Of a DNA stretch of 19,031 bases, positions 7,871-14,639 are shown in pieces (the first letter of the stretch is position 1; every line of letters begins with the position of its first letter). The stretch lies in NCBI GenBank assembly GCA_002313795.1, contig DCCL01000095.1, positions 8,587 to 27,617 of the forward strand, given 5' to 3'. Made by a program: the position numbers and the translations under genes. The DNA comes from Faecalibacterium prausnitzii (lineage in GTDB: Bacteria; Bacillota; Clostridia; Oscillospirales; Ruminococcaceae). The notes under the pieces are model-generated. The model did not search any database and was not told where the DNA came from. It saw nothing but the letters and a program-made list of their open reading frames with translations.

Positions 7871-8577
7871 ACTCCCCCACCCCCGATGTGGTCTGCCAGT
7901 GCGGCCAAGAAGGCCTTCCTCCGGGGTCGGCTGATCTGGAGTTCATAAGGGCCTACCTGCACCATCCCCTGCTGCACGCCCTTCACCTGCGCCAGATTGA
8001 CCAGATAGCCGCTGTTGCAGCGGGCAAAAGGCCGGTCGGCCAGCTTTTCTTCAAAGGCTTTCAGGGCACCGGCAGCGGCAAAATCCCCTTCCTCGGTGTA
8101 AAAATGCACCCGGTGGCCCTCGCTTTCCAGATAATAGATGAAGGACGAATCCAGCCGCCGCAGACCGCCCTCCACCGGCACCGCCAGATAGTGCCGGGCG
8201 CGGCGGCTCAGCTGCTCCTCCGCCTTCCGCAGCTGCTGGGAAAATGCAAAATAAGGCACCGGCTTGAGCACATAGTCCAGCGCACCCACTGCGTAGCCCC
8301 CGATGGCGTACTGTGCCATATTCGTGATGAACACAATGATAACGTCCCTGTCCAGCTCCCGCACCCGCCGGGCCGTTTCCATCCCGTCCAGATGCTTCAT
8401 CTCCACATCCAGAAACAGGATATCGTAGACCGGGCGGTAGTCGTCCAACAGCTCGATGCCGTCCGCAAACTCTGTCACCGCAAACTCCGTGCCATACTGG
8501 CGGGTGTACCGCTGTACATAGCCCTGAAGCTGCGCACGCACCTCAGCCTCATCCTCCACCAGAGCGATCCGTATCAT
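7867..8577 (-). CDS. LytTR-family response regulator (AgrA/LytR type)
   Basis: A 236-residue response regulator. The receiver domain (about 1-120) has acidic residues in LVEDE (6-10), phospho-acceptor Asp57 in LFLDVEM, and Lys105 in YVLKPV. A LytTR DNA-binding domain (about 135-230) includes SSFIYYLESEGHRVHFYT and ISRPRRKAFL. I chose the ATG at 8575-8577 because AGGAGGTG lies 6 bases upstream and MIRIALVEDE is the canonical receiver start. The same frame is open for 30 more codons, but that stretch holds the promoter and looks non-coding. It is the first gene of a two-gene operon with the kinase. It should bind paired direct repeats at its target promoters, and the divergent secreted-protein gene is the nearest candidate. 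Confidence 0.92.
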   Translation of the reverse strand: MIRIALVEDEAEVRAQLQGYVQRYTRQYGTEFAVTEFADGIELLDDYRPVYDILFLDVEMKHLDGMETARRVRELDRDVIIVFITNMAQYAIGGYAVGALDYVLKPVPYFAFSQQLRKAEEQLSRRARHYLAVPVEGGLRRLDSSFIYYLESEGHRVHFYTEEGDFAAAGALKAFEEKLADRPFARCNSGYLVNLAQVKGVQQGMVQVGPYELQISRPRRKAFLAALADHIGGGGV

Positions 8578-8614
8578 TGCTGCACCTCCTTTTTCCACGT
8601 TTTTTCTGGTTTTT

Positions 8615-8643
8615 ATTGTAACACGAAACCGTTCCGGTGGCAA
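8615..8643 (-). promoter_or_regulatory. Promoter of the LytTR/GHKL operon
   Basis: The minus strand has TTGCCA (8638-8643), a 17-base spacer and TACAAT (8615-8620) with an extended TG upstream. It is about 38 bases before the response-regulator start and close to the housekeeping sigma consensus, suggesting basal expression. Confidence 0.65.
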
Positions 8644-8673
8644 TTCTGTGCAGCAGGCCCTCTTCACAAAACC

Positions 8674-8738
8674 TTCACGGCCATTAAGAGCATCTTAAAC
8701 ACTTTTTACGGCAATTCCTAAGAATCAGCCGGTATACT
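8674..8738 (+). promoter_or_regulatory. Putative LytTR-activated promoter of the secreted-protein gene
   Basis: TTCACGGCCATT (8674-8685) and TTTACGGCAATT (8705-8716) are direct repeats identical at 10 of 12 positions and 31 bases apart, about three helical turns. A TATACT -10 lies at 8733-8738, and no good -35 is present. Direct repeats just upstream of a promoter lacking a -35 are typical of LytTR activators, although their usual spacing is nearer 21-22 bases. Regulator binding is inferred. Confidence 0.45.
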
Positions 8739-8758
8739 CTGAAGCGTCAACAGAAAGC

Positions 8759-8773
8759 GCCCCGCGGCGGGGC
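8759..8773 (+). repeat. GC-rich hairpin in the 5' leader of the secreted-protein gene
   Basis: GCCCCG and CGGGGC pair around a CGG loop, about 70 bases before the start codon and 20 bases after the putative -10. It would lie near the 5' end of the transcript, where it could stabilise the RNA or affect elongation. No T-tract follows, so it is not a simple terminator. Confidence 0.4.
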
Positions 8774-8841
8774 CGTCTGTCCGGGCCGGCGAGGAAAAGC
8801 GGAGGCCCCACCCTACAAAACATGAAAAAGAAGGTTATTTT

Positions 8842-9396
8842 ATGATGAAGACCACTCTGAAGACCATTGCCATGTTCACCCTTTCTGCCTGCGTCATGAC
8901 CGGCGGTGCGGTTGCCAGCTTTGCCGCAGAACCTGCATCCACCTCTGCTGCGGTCCTGGCCCACCAGACCAGCACCTGTGGAGACTACGACAACGCCAAT
9001 GCGGAGATCCTGGCGCGGTTCAGCAACGCGGACGGCTCCACCAGCTTTTATGATATCTGCGCCGAGGGCGGCGAGGTCAACGGCACCGACACCCTGACCC
9101 GGTTGAACAATGTCAGCTCCAACTTCTCCGGCACCCGGGTCTACACCGGCACGCTGGACAACGGCCAGCGGGTCATGACCGTCGCCTGCCTCAGCGGCAA
9201 CGGTGCCATGACCGGCGTTTCCGCCGACGTCTGGGTGCCCAAGTCTGCGGTGGAGGGCTATGACCTCTACCTCGTCCACTCCGACGGCACCGAGACCAAG
9301 CTCGACACCGATATGCGCACTTCTTCCGCTGTCATCCATGTGGACATGCAGGATGGCGCTGCACTCATCCGTCTTGTTCCCCAGAGCAACAGCTGA
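8842..9396 (+). CDS. Small secreted protein of unknown function
   Basis: A 184-residue protein with a clear signal peptide: basic MMKTTLK, a hydrophobic core (about 8-24) and probable cleavage near residue 28 in ASFAAE. The mature part of about 155 residues is polar, rich in Asp, Thr, Ser and Gly, and contains three cysteines (in STCGDY, YDICAEG and VACLSG). Predicted beta-strand segments such as ADVWVPKSAV and VIHVDMQDGAALIRLV suggest a beta-sandwich; this is only an impression. I recognise no family. There is no cell-wall sorting signal, lipobox or C-terminal anchor, so it is probably released or loosely attached. The start has AGAAGG 7 bases upstream. It is transcribed away from the LytTR operon and ends at a strong terminator. 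It is the best candidate target, or ligand partner, of that two-component system. Confidence 0.8.
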   Translation: MMKTTLKTIAMFTLSACVMTGGAVASFAAEPASTSAAVLAHQTSTCGDYDNANAEILARFSNADGSTSFYDICAEGGEVNGTDTLTRLNNVSSNFSGTRVYTGTLDNGQRVMTVACLSGNGAMTGVSADVWVPKSAVEGYDLYLVHSDGTETKLDTDMRTSSAVIHVDMQDGAALIRLVPQSNS

Positions 9397-9448
9397 GGAT
9401 AGAAAAGCAGCCAATCACTAAAGTCGTTTTCTGGAAAATATTTCATAA

Positions 9449-9500
9449 AACCCCGGAACCATTTTCAAAGCCAAAGCGGCTCTAAAAAGGTTCCGGGGTT
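9449..9500. terminator. Bidirectional terminator between secreted-protein gene and methyltransferase gene
   Basis: AACCCCGGAACC (9449-9460) and GGTTCCGGGGTT (9489-9500) form a perfect 12-bp stem. The long loop contains a small inner AGCC/GGCT hairpin. CTATTTTTTAG follows on the plus strand and TTTTATG on the minus strand, so it can stop both convergent genes. Confidence 0.85.
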
Positions 9501-9507
9501 CTATTTT

Positions 9508-10242
9508 TTAGTCTTTTCCTAATTCCATCTGCATTACTGTTGCATACTGTACTTGTTCTTCCTCCGTCCGAATCTCAACCTTGTGGTCAGGCACTTCCAA
9601 GCCCCAGTTGTCCCACCCCACATAGTTATTTCTCGCAAACAGTTCAATTTTTTGCTGTTGCGGAAACATCTTCGTGATGCCATCGATCACTTCTATCGGT
9701 TTCACACTATGCTTTCCGCGATGCACCTGGATAAACTGTCTTATATTTCTTGCTCCTCTGGGCTGAGGGAACTTACCCTTTTTAAATGCCAAAACAAATT
9801 CTGTCTGGCTGAGTGTATACCTTCCCGGATTGTGAACCATCTTATCCCAGACAAATGCAATGGTCTTATACTCAAATCCCCACGCTTCTCCCAACTCGAT
9901 AGAGTTTGCCATCTGCGGGCCTGTTGTCCACATAAAAAGCAGACAGTCATCCGCAGATATGCTTGCCACATCCAATTCTTTTAACTGTTTCAGCTTCAGG
10001 GTCGGATACTTGAACTCTGCCGAACTAAGGAATATCTTTTTATGGAATCCTTCATTTTCGGATTTTATCGTTGTCTTATCGTATTGCATCTTCCCGCCGT
10101 AATCCCACGGAGGATCCGCATAAATGACCTGATATTTTTTTCTCGGCAGCTGCGGATATACTTCATCCAACGGATTGATCTTGGTCCGCTGCTTTTGCTG
10201 AACATTATACAAAGAATATGCAGTAACAGCTTTGTTTTCCAT
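9508..10242 (-). CDS. MT-A70 family DNA N6-adenine methyltransferase (MunI-type modification enzyme)
   Basis: A 244-residue methyltransferase with the catalytic motif DPPW at 43-46 (VIYADPPWDYGG), typical of MT-A70-like N6-adenine methyltransferases. The C-terminal part has KPIEVIDGITKMFP and IELFARNNYVGWDNWG, the S-adenosylmethionine-binding end of the family. It presumably methylates the same site that the divergent MunI-like endonuclease cuts, protecting host DNA. I chose the ATG at 10240-10242 because AAGGAG lies about 8 bases upstream and a near-consensus promoter precedes it. The frame is open for 34 more codons (to 10344), but that extension has no ribosome-binding site and would overrun the promoter. 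The gene is visibly more AT-rich than its neighbours, which suggests transfer. Confidence 0.92.
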   Translation of the reverse strand: MENKAVTAYSLYNVQQKQRTKINPLDEVYPQLPRKKYQVIYADPPWDYGGKMQYDKTTIKSENEGFHKKIFLSSAEFKYPTLKLKQLKELDVASISADDCLLFMWTTGPQMANSIELGEAWGFEYKTIAFVWDKMVHNPGRYTLSQTEFVLAFKKGKFPQPRGARNIRQFIQVHRGKHSVKPIEVIDGITKMFPQQQKIELFARNNYVGWDNWGLEVPDHKVEIRTEEEQVQYATVMQMELGKD

Positions 10243-10270
10243 TGCTTTCTCTCCTTGCAATACTGTCATA

Positions 10271-10299
10271 AGTATACTCTGAATATCTTCTATCGTCAA
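10271..10299 (-). promoter_or_regulatory. Promoter of the methyltransferase gene
   Basis: On the minus strand, TTGACG (10294-10299), 17 bases and TATACT (10271-10276) lie just upstream of the AAGGAG site. The near-consensus fit suggests constitutive, early methyltransferase expression, as expected for an R-M system entering a new host. Confidence 0.75.
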
Positions 10300-10317
10300 C
10301 GAATTGTTACTTATAAT
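10295..10317 (+). promoter_or_regulatory. Candidate controller operator and controller/endonuclease promoter
   Basis: The imperfect dyad GTCAAC-GAATT-GTTAC (10295-10310) overlaps the methyltransferase -35 and abuts a perfect TATAAT (10312-10317) on the plus strand. That -10 has no good -35. The layout suits a controller protein that represses the methyltransferase gene and modulates its own promoter. The dyad is short and unproven. Confidence 0.45.
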
Positions 10318-10369
10318 CCGTTGTCTTAAAAACATCTTCTCCATATTATTGAGCTACGAGGTATTTTTT

Positions 10370-10576
10370 ATGATAACACAAGATTTTGGAGAACGCATTA
10401 AAAGTTTACGAGCCGCCCGAAACCTCAGTCAGGAAAAATTTGCTCTTTCCATCAATATGGACCGTACTTACTATGCCTCTGTCGAAAGCGGAAAGCGCAA
10501 CATATCACTCAATAATATTGCCAAAATTGCAGAAGGTTTCAATCTTTCTTTAGAAGAGCTGTTCAAGGGATTATGA
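10370..10576 (+). CDS. R-M controller protein (C protein, XRE-type HTH)
   Basis: A 68-residue protein that is essentially a single XRE/Cro helix-turn-helix domain: FGERIKSLRAARNLSQEKFA, then DRTYYASVESGKRNISLNNI (31-50) and LEELFKGL at the end. Size, sequence type and position between divergent methyltransferase and endonuclease genes match C proteins of type II R-M systems; the original MunI system also carries one. It should bind the intergenic region as a dimer and delay endonuclease expression until DNA is methylated. I chose the ATG at 10370 (MITQDFGERI), with GAGG at 8 bases; an in-frame extension to 10304 would cover the promoter. The endonuclease ribosome-binding site overlaps this stop codon, indicating coupled translation. 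Confidence 0.88.
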   Translation: MITQDFGERIKSLRAARNLSQEKFALSINMDRTYYASVESGKRNISLNNIAKIAEGFNLSLEELFKGL

Positions 10577-10589
10577 GGAGGATGTTAAA

Positions 10590-11216
10590 ATGGGACGTAA
10601 CGCCTTGCATGGTCGTGATAACTGGCAGACAGAATCTGGCCCGAGCGGAAAAGCAGGAGATGCCGAAAGAAATCTTATCCATGCCATGGAGCAGAATCTT
10701 GATCCTGAAACGTACAAAATTGATGCTCATCCTAACGATTTCAAACATCTCTACGAAAACGTCGAACTTTCTCCACAGACCTTATCTGAAATTTTCACTC
10801 CTGATGCTGATGCCATGAAACTCTCTAAGGCACGCGGCTGGGGAATCTCACCAGATTTTGCCATTCGAAATATAAAAACCGGAAAAACACTCTTCGGCGA
10901 AATCAAGCGGCAAGATGGCTGGGTGGAAGGCAAAAATCCAAGCGCCGGACGGGGAAATGCGCATGAAAGGTTGTGCAAATTGTTCACACCGGGAATCATG
11001 AAGAAATACCGTGAAGTCAGCAAAATTCAAGACCCTTCGATTCTTCCCTTCTGGGTCGTACTAGAAGGTGACATTACCCGCGACCCAAAGCGAAATCGCG
11101 AAATCGCCTTCTGGTTTGACAAGTACGACAAGAATTATTTTATGTGGCGTCCACAGATGTCTGATGCTGAGCTTGTCGAGCATTTCAATACTTATCTCAA
11201 GCCCTATCTTGATTAA
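10590..11216 (+). CDS. MunI-family type II restriction endonuclease (predicted site CAATTG)
   Basis: A 208-residue endonuclease. I recognise close similarity along its whole length to R.MunI: MGRNALHGRDNWQ at the start, FGEIKRQDGWVEGK, PSAGRGNAHER, LPFWVV.EGDITRDPKR and NYFMWRP. The PD-(D/E)xK catalytic residues are Asp89 (ISPDF), Glu104 and Lys106 (GEIK), with the same 15-residue Asp-Glu spacing as MunI. Arg121 and the GNAHER motif (122-127) correspond to the element shared by EcoRI, RsrI and MunI that reads the central AATT. Cleavage at CAATTG is therefore predicted, not shown. All key residues are intact and the length is normal, so it is probably active. GAGGAGG precedes the ATG by 7 bases, and the controller gene ends 13 bases upstream. 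Confidence 0.93.
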   Translation: MGRNALHGRDNWQTESGPSGKAGDAERNLIHAMEQNLDPETYKIDAHPNDFKHLYENVELSPQTLSEIFTPDADAMKLSKARGWGISPDFAIRNIKTGKTLFGEIKRQDGWVEGKNPSAGRGNAHERLCKLFTPGIMKKYREVSKIQDPSILPFWVVLEGDITRDPKRNREIAFWFDKYDKNYFMWRPQMSDAELVEHFNTYLKPYLD

Positions 11217-11218
11217 AA

Positions 11219-11260
11219 CAGAACGCTCCTGTTGAGGATAATCTCAACAGGAGCGTTCTG
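11219..11260. terminator. Bidirectional terminator between endonuclease and SLH-protein genes
   Basis: CAGAACGCTCCTGTTGAG (11219-11236) and its exact complement (11243-11260) form an 18-bp perfect stem with a GATAAT loop. CTTTTCC follows on the plus strand and TTTTAATC on the minus strand. It lies 2 bases after the endonuclease stop and 16 bases beyond the SLH-gene stop, so it serves both. Confidence 0.88.
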
Positions 11261-11276
11261 CTTTTCCGGAAGATTT

Positions 11277-13421
11277 TCAGTTCGTCTTGACCGCCACGAG
11301 GATACGGATCTTCCTGCCGCCGGAGCAGCCGAAGTTATCGTACCAGCCCACGAGTTTATAATCCTCGGTGTTGAGCTTGGGCAGAGAGGTGGCGAAATAC
11401 TGGCCGTTGGACCACAGATAGACCTGCATATCGTCGGCGGTCTCATAGCGGGTATTCCCGCTCATGACCGAGGCCGCGCCCAGCTTGTCGATGACCACCG
11501 GCGAGAGCTGGAGCATCCGGTTGATGGACTTGCCGTCAGCAGACTTGCCGATGGCAATGCCGCCCACCACCACGGGATACTTGGTGGCGGTGGTATAGGT
11601 CACCTTTTTGCCGCCGGTATAGCAGACATAGTTTGCGCCCTCGCCCAAATAGGTGATGAAATCGCCCACGGTGCCGCCCACGCTGTCGCCGGTGCGGCGG
11701 AGCACATAGCTGATGAGGGCATCCGTCTTGCCCGTGAGGGTGTTCCAGGTGGAACTGACGATGCTGCCATCGATGAGGCCGTAGAGCACATCACTGGTGC
11801 TGGGCACCAGAATGTTCTTCACGTCCTGGAAGGTCTCCTCGGTGGTCTTCTCCACCTTGGTGGTGTTCGTAGTGGTGGGAAGACCGGCAGCCTCCTTGGC
11901 CGCATCCTGTGCCTTTTCGCTGATCTTGTCGTCGATCTTCTTGGCCACATCATCGGTCACGCGGCGGATGCCGTCCAGAGCAGCGTATTCCCACAGATCG
12001 CCGGTGACGTCGCTGAGGATGAGCTTATCGATCTGGCCTGCGGAGTTGGTGGTATAGTAGCGCACATCCGTGCTGCTCAGTGTTACCCCCGATAGGCGGC
12101 TGGGGCGTACTGCCCCAGCCACACCCTCCGACGTAGAATCCATGATCTGCACATCGTCTGCAAACGGAATATCGCCCAGGGCAGTGCCATCGGCGTTGAC
12201 GGTACCTGTGACCGAGCGGGGGGCGAGGGTCTGGACGCTCTCGCCGCTGCCGTTGACGCTGATCTCCACCAGCTGGCCTGCCGGGAGGTTCAGCTTATTG
12301 TCCACGTTGACGGTGCGGGCGGTGCCGTCAGTGCACATGACCGAAACAGCCTGCTTCACCTCAGCGCTGTTGGTCTCCACCAGAGCGCGGGATGAGGACT
12401 GCACCACACCGTAGAACACGGCATCTGCCTCGCTGCCAGTGAGTACCGAGACTGCGGCATCGTTCATACCCAGCAGCAGGGTCACGACCTGACCCACGCC
12501 GCCGCCGGACAGGGAGGACAGCTGATAGGCCACAGAGGGCGATGCGATGGCATAGGTAACGCCGCCCACCGTCACGGAGGTGGGAGCACTGGCCGAGGGC
12601 GAGACTGCCGTCACCCGGCCTGCGGCCTTCTTGTTGTAGATCCAGAGGGTGCGGGCACTCTCATTATAATAGTAGACATCGTAGGGGGTGAGGCCCGCAG
12701 AGGTCGTGACTTCATCGTTGCGGTAGATCGCTGCCGGAGCAAAGGGCAGCACCGTGGAGGCATCGGCCACGAAGGGGCCCTTGACGTTATCCAGCAGGAT
12801 GGAAGATATATCCACCTGACCGTTGTTCACAGTAAAGCCCAGCGTAGCGGCATACATCTGGTTGTCGCTGGTCTGCGCGGTGAGGGCATTATAGAACAGC
12901 ACAGTGCCCTGCTCGAGGGTCAGGTACTCGCCCTGACGGGCGCTGATGTCGTTGCGCAGGCCCAGTGCACTGGCCTTGTTGAGCTGTGCAGAGGGGAAAG
13001 TGCCCTCCAGCTTTGCCACGTCGTAGCCCAGCAGGCGCAGGGCCATGGTGCAGCCCTCTTCCAGCGTCACAGGAGCGTCCGGGCGGAAGCTGCCGTCGGC
13101 GTAGCCGGTCATCCAGCCATGCTGGACGGCGGTGCGGACATAGACCGCATAAGGAGAATCACTGTCCACATCGGTATAGAGCTTGCCGGTGCGGCCCTGC
13201 ATGGAAGAGATATCGCGGTAGGCCGAAAATGCCGTGAGGAGGCGTGCTGCCTGCCCACGGGTGAGGGACCCGCCCAGGGAAGCGGTCTGCTCCGTGGTAA
13301 GGCCGCCCAGAGCCGCTGCAGTCTGGACTGCCGCGTTGGAACCGGCCGCAGACGCGGGCAGCATCAGCATGGATGCGGCCACGCAGACGGCCAGCAGGAA
13401 TGCGAGAAGACGTTTTTTCAT
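11277..13421 (-). CDS. SLH-domain cell-surface protein in exporter operon
   Basis: A 714-residue exported protein. The signal peptide MKKRLLAFLLAVCVAASMLM is followed by probable cleavage near ASAAG (23-27). An S-layer-homology region spans about 52-182, with the diagnostic LYTDVDSDSPYAVYVRTAVQ (81-100) and GYADGSFRPDAPVTLEE (106-122). Flanking sequences look like further, more diverged SLH repeats that anchor the protein to cell-wall polymers. The rest (about 185-714) is low-charge, rich in Ser, Thr, Val and Gly, with no family I recognise; a helical acidic/basic stretch (about 485-540) interrupts it. The start has AGAGGAAAA upstream and lies 18 bases after the permease stop, making it the last gene of the exporter operon. 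It could shape a path through the wall or modify the exported product. It ends at the strong terminator. Confidence 0.85.
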   Translation of the reverse strand: MKKRLLAFLLAVCVAASMLMLPASAAGSNAAVQTAAALGGLTTEQTASLGGSLTRGQAARLLTAFSAYRDISSMQGRTGKLYTDVDSDSPYAVYVRTAVQHGWMTGYADGSFRPDAPVTLEEGCTMALRLLGYDVAKLEGTFPSAQLNKASALGLRNDISARQGEYLTLEQGTVLFYNALTAQTSDNQMYAATLGFTVNNGQVDISSILLDNVKGPFVADASTVLPFAPAAIYRNDEVTTSAGLTPYDVYYYNESARTLWIYNKKAAGRVTAVSPSASAPTSVTVGGVTYAIASPSVAYQLSSLSGGGVGQVVTLLLGMNDAAVSVLTGSEADAVFYGVVQSSSRALVETNSAEVKQAVSVMCTDGTARTVNVDNKLNLPAGQLVEISVNGSGESVQTLAPRSVTGTVNADGTALGDIPFADDVQIMDSTSEGVAGAVRPSRLSGVTLSSTDVRYYTTNSAGQIDKLILSDVTGDLWEYAALDGIRRVTDDVAKKIDDKISEKAQDAAKEAAGLPTTTNTTKVEKTTEETFQDVKNILVPSTSDVLYGLIDGSIVSSTWNTLTGKTDALISYVLRRTGDSVGGTVGDFITYLGEGANYVCYTGGKKVTYTTATKYPVVVGGIAIGKSADGKSINRMLQLSPVVIDKLGAASVMSGNTRYETADDMQVYLWSNGQYFATSLPKLNTEDYKLVGWYDNFGCSGGRKIRILVAVKTN
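12098..12120. repeat. Perfect intragenic hairpin within the SLH-protein gene
   Basis: GGCTGGGGC (12098-12106) and GCCCCAGCC (12112-12120) are perfect inverted repeats around GTACT, inside the codons for the region near residues 435-441. No T-tract follows on either strand. It may be a chance GC-rich dyad or an inserted palindromic element that keeps the frame. Confidence 0.5.
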
Positions 13422-13439
13422 AGTTTTTTCCTCTCTTTA

Positions 13440-14639
13440 TCAATCATAGCGCAGAGCTTCGATGGGGTTGAGGCGGGCGGCGCGGCGGGCCGGCAGGTAA
13501 CCGAACAGGACACCGATGCCGCAGGAGATGGCCACAGCAACTGCTGCAGCATCCGCCGAGGGCGAAACGTTCAAAGTGATATCCGTCAGGAAGAATGGGA
13601 TGATCTGGTTGACGATAGCCGAAACGATATAGCCCAGAATGATGCCGAAGCAGCCGCCCAGCGCCGAAGTGACGCCGGCTTCCACCACGAACTGGGTCAG
13701 GATGGTGCTCTCCTGAGCGCCCAATGCCTTCCGGATGCCGATCTCCCGGGTGCGCTCGGTGACAGACACCAGCATGATATTCATAATGCCAATGCCGCCG
13801 ACCAGCAGCGAGATGCCCGCAATGGCCGTCAGGATGCCCACCATGACATTGATCATGGAAGACATCTGTTTCATGGCCTCACTCAGGCTCATGACGTAAA
13901 CGTAGTCGTCCTTGCTGACCAGTTTCTTGATCTCCGTGCGAAGGAACTTTCGTGCCTCCGCAGAGTGGCTCGAGTCTTTCAGCACTACATAGTACTGGCT
14001 GACTTTGCTCTGACTGCTGAGACTCAGCAGGGTGGTATAGGGCAGGAAGACCACATCATCGTTGCCGCCTTCATATTGGGCGGCAGGCTTGGAACGTCCT
14101 TCCAGCACGCCCACGATGCGGTACTCGCTGGCACCCACCTTGAGAGTGCTGCCCAGACCATTTCCGCCGAACACTTTGCGGTTCACATAGTCACCGATGA
14201 CACAGACATTTTTGTTGTCGATGAGGTCGGTGTACTGGATGCCCCGGCCCTTGGCCACCGTGTAGCGGTTGATGATAAGGTAGTCCTCATTGACGCCGCT
14301 GACGCTGGTGCGGCGGTATTTCTCGCCTGCCACCCGAAGGACGTCACTGCTGTTGGCAATGGGCGAGATGCCCTTGTAATACTCGGGCTTTTCCCCGATG
14401 ATCTTGTACATATCGTTCACTTCCACCGAGCGGGTGCTGGTGGTCATGATGTTGACGGCCAGGATATCGCTGCCCATATCGGAATAGAAGTCCTGCATCA
14501 TGTTGGTCATGCCGTTGCCGAGGCCGACGATGACGATGACCGCCATGACGCCGATGATGATGCCCAGCATGGTGAGGAAGGTACGGACTTTATTGCTCCA
14601 TACGTTCTGGATGGCCTGCTTGAAGGTCTCCATGATCAT
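13440..14639 (-). CDS. MacB/YknZ-like ABC transporter permease (FtsX domain)
   Basis: A 399-residue permease with the MacB architecture. One N-terminal helix (about 21-42) sits in the conserved NKVRTFLTMLGIIIGV context. A large extracytoplasmic domain (about 45-265) follows, then three C-terminal helices (about 272-300, 325-350 and 360-383). The loop ERTREIGIRKALGA (about 303-316) is the FtsX-family coupling region that contacts the ATPase. The ending PARRAARLNPIEALRYD is typical. It works by transmitting ATP-driven movement to its outer domain and the adaptor, exporting peptides, antibiotics or other amphiphiles. Its ATG (14637-14639) overlaps the ATPase stop as ATGA; a second Met two codons on is an alternative. 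The substrate cannot be inferred. Confidence 0.93.
   Translation of the reverse strand: MIMETFKQAIQNVWSNKVRTFLTMLGIIIGVMAVIVIVGLGNGMTNMMQDFYSDMGSDILAVNIMTTSTRSVEVNDMYKIIGEKPEYYKGISPIANSSDVLRVAGEKYRRTSVSGVNEDYLIINRYTVAKGRGIQYTDLIDNKNVCVIGDYVNRKVFGGNGLGSTLKVGASEYRIVGVLEGRSKPAAQYEGGNDDVVFLPYTTLLSLSSQSKVSQYYVVLKDSSHSAEARKFLRTEIKKLVSKDDYVYVMSLSEAMKQMSSMINVMVGILTAIAGISLLVGGIGIMNIMLVSVTERTREIGIRKALGAQESTILTQFVVEAGVTSALGGCFGIILGYIVSAIVNQIIPFFLTDITLNVSPSADAAAVAVAISCGIGVLFGYLPARRAARLNPIEALRYD

Noticed and set aside
8639..8717. GGCAATTC occurring twice (8639 and 8710) as a possible longer regulator repeat
   Set aside because: The first copy is part of the regulator operon's -35 region and the surrounding bases do not match; the 31-base-spaced pair is a better candidate.
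6641..8721. Plus-strand frames opposite the kinase and response regulator
   Set aside because: The clear GHKL and LytTR domains on the minus strand explain this region.
8725..9414. 229-codon minus-strand frame opposite the secreted protein
   Set aside because: The plus strand has a ribosome-binding site, signal peptide and terminator. The minus frame runs into the promoter and has no such signals.
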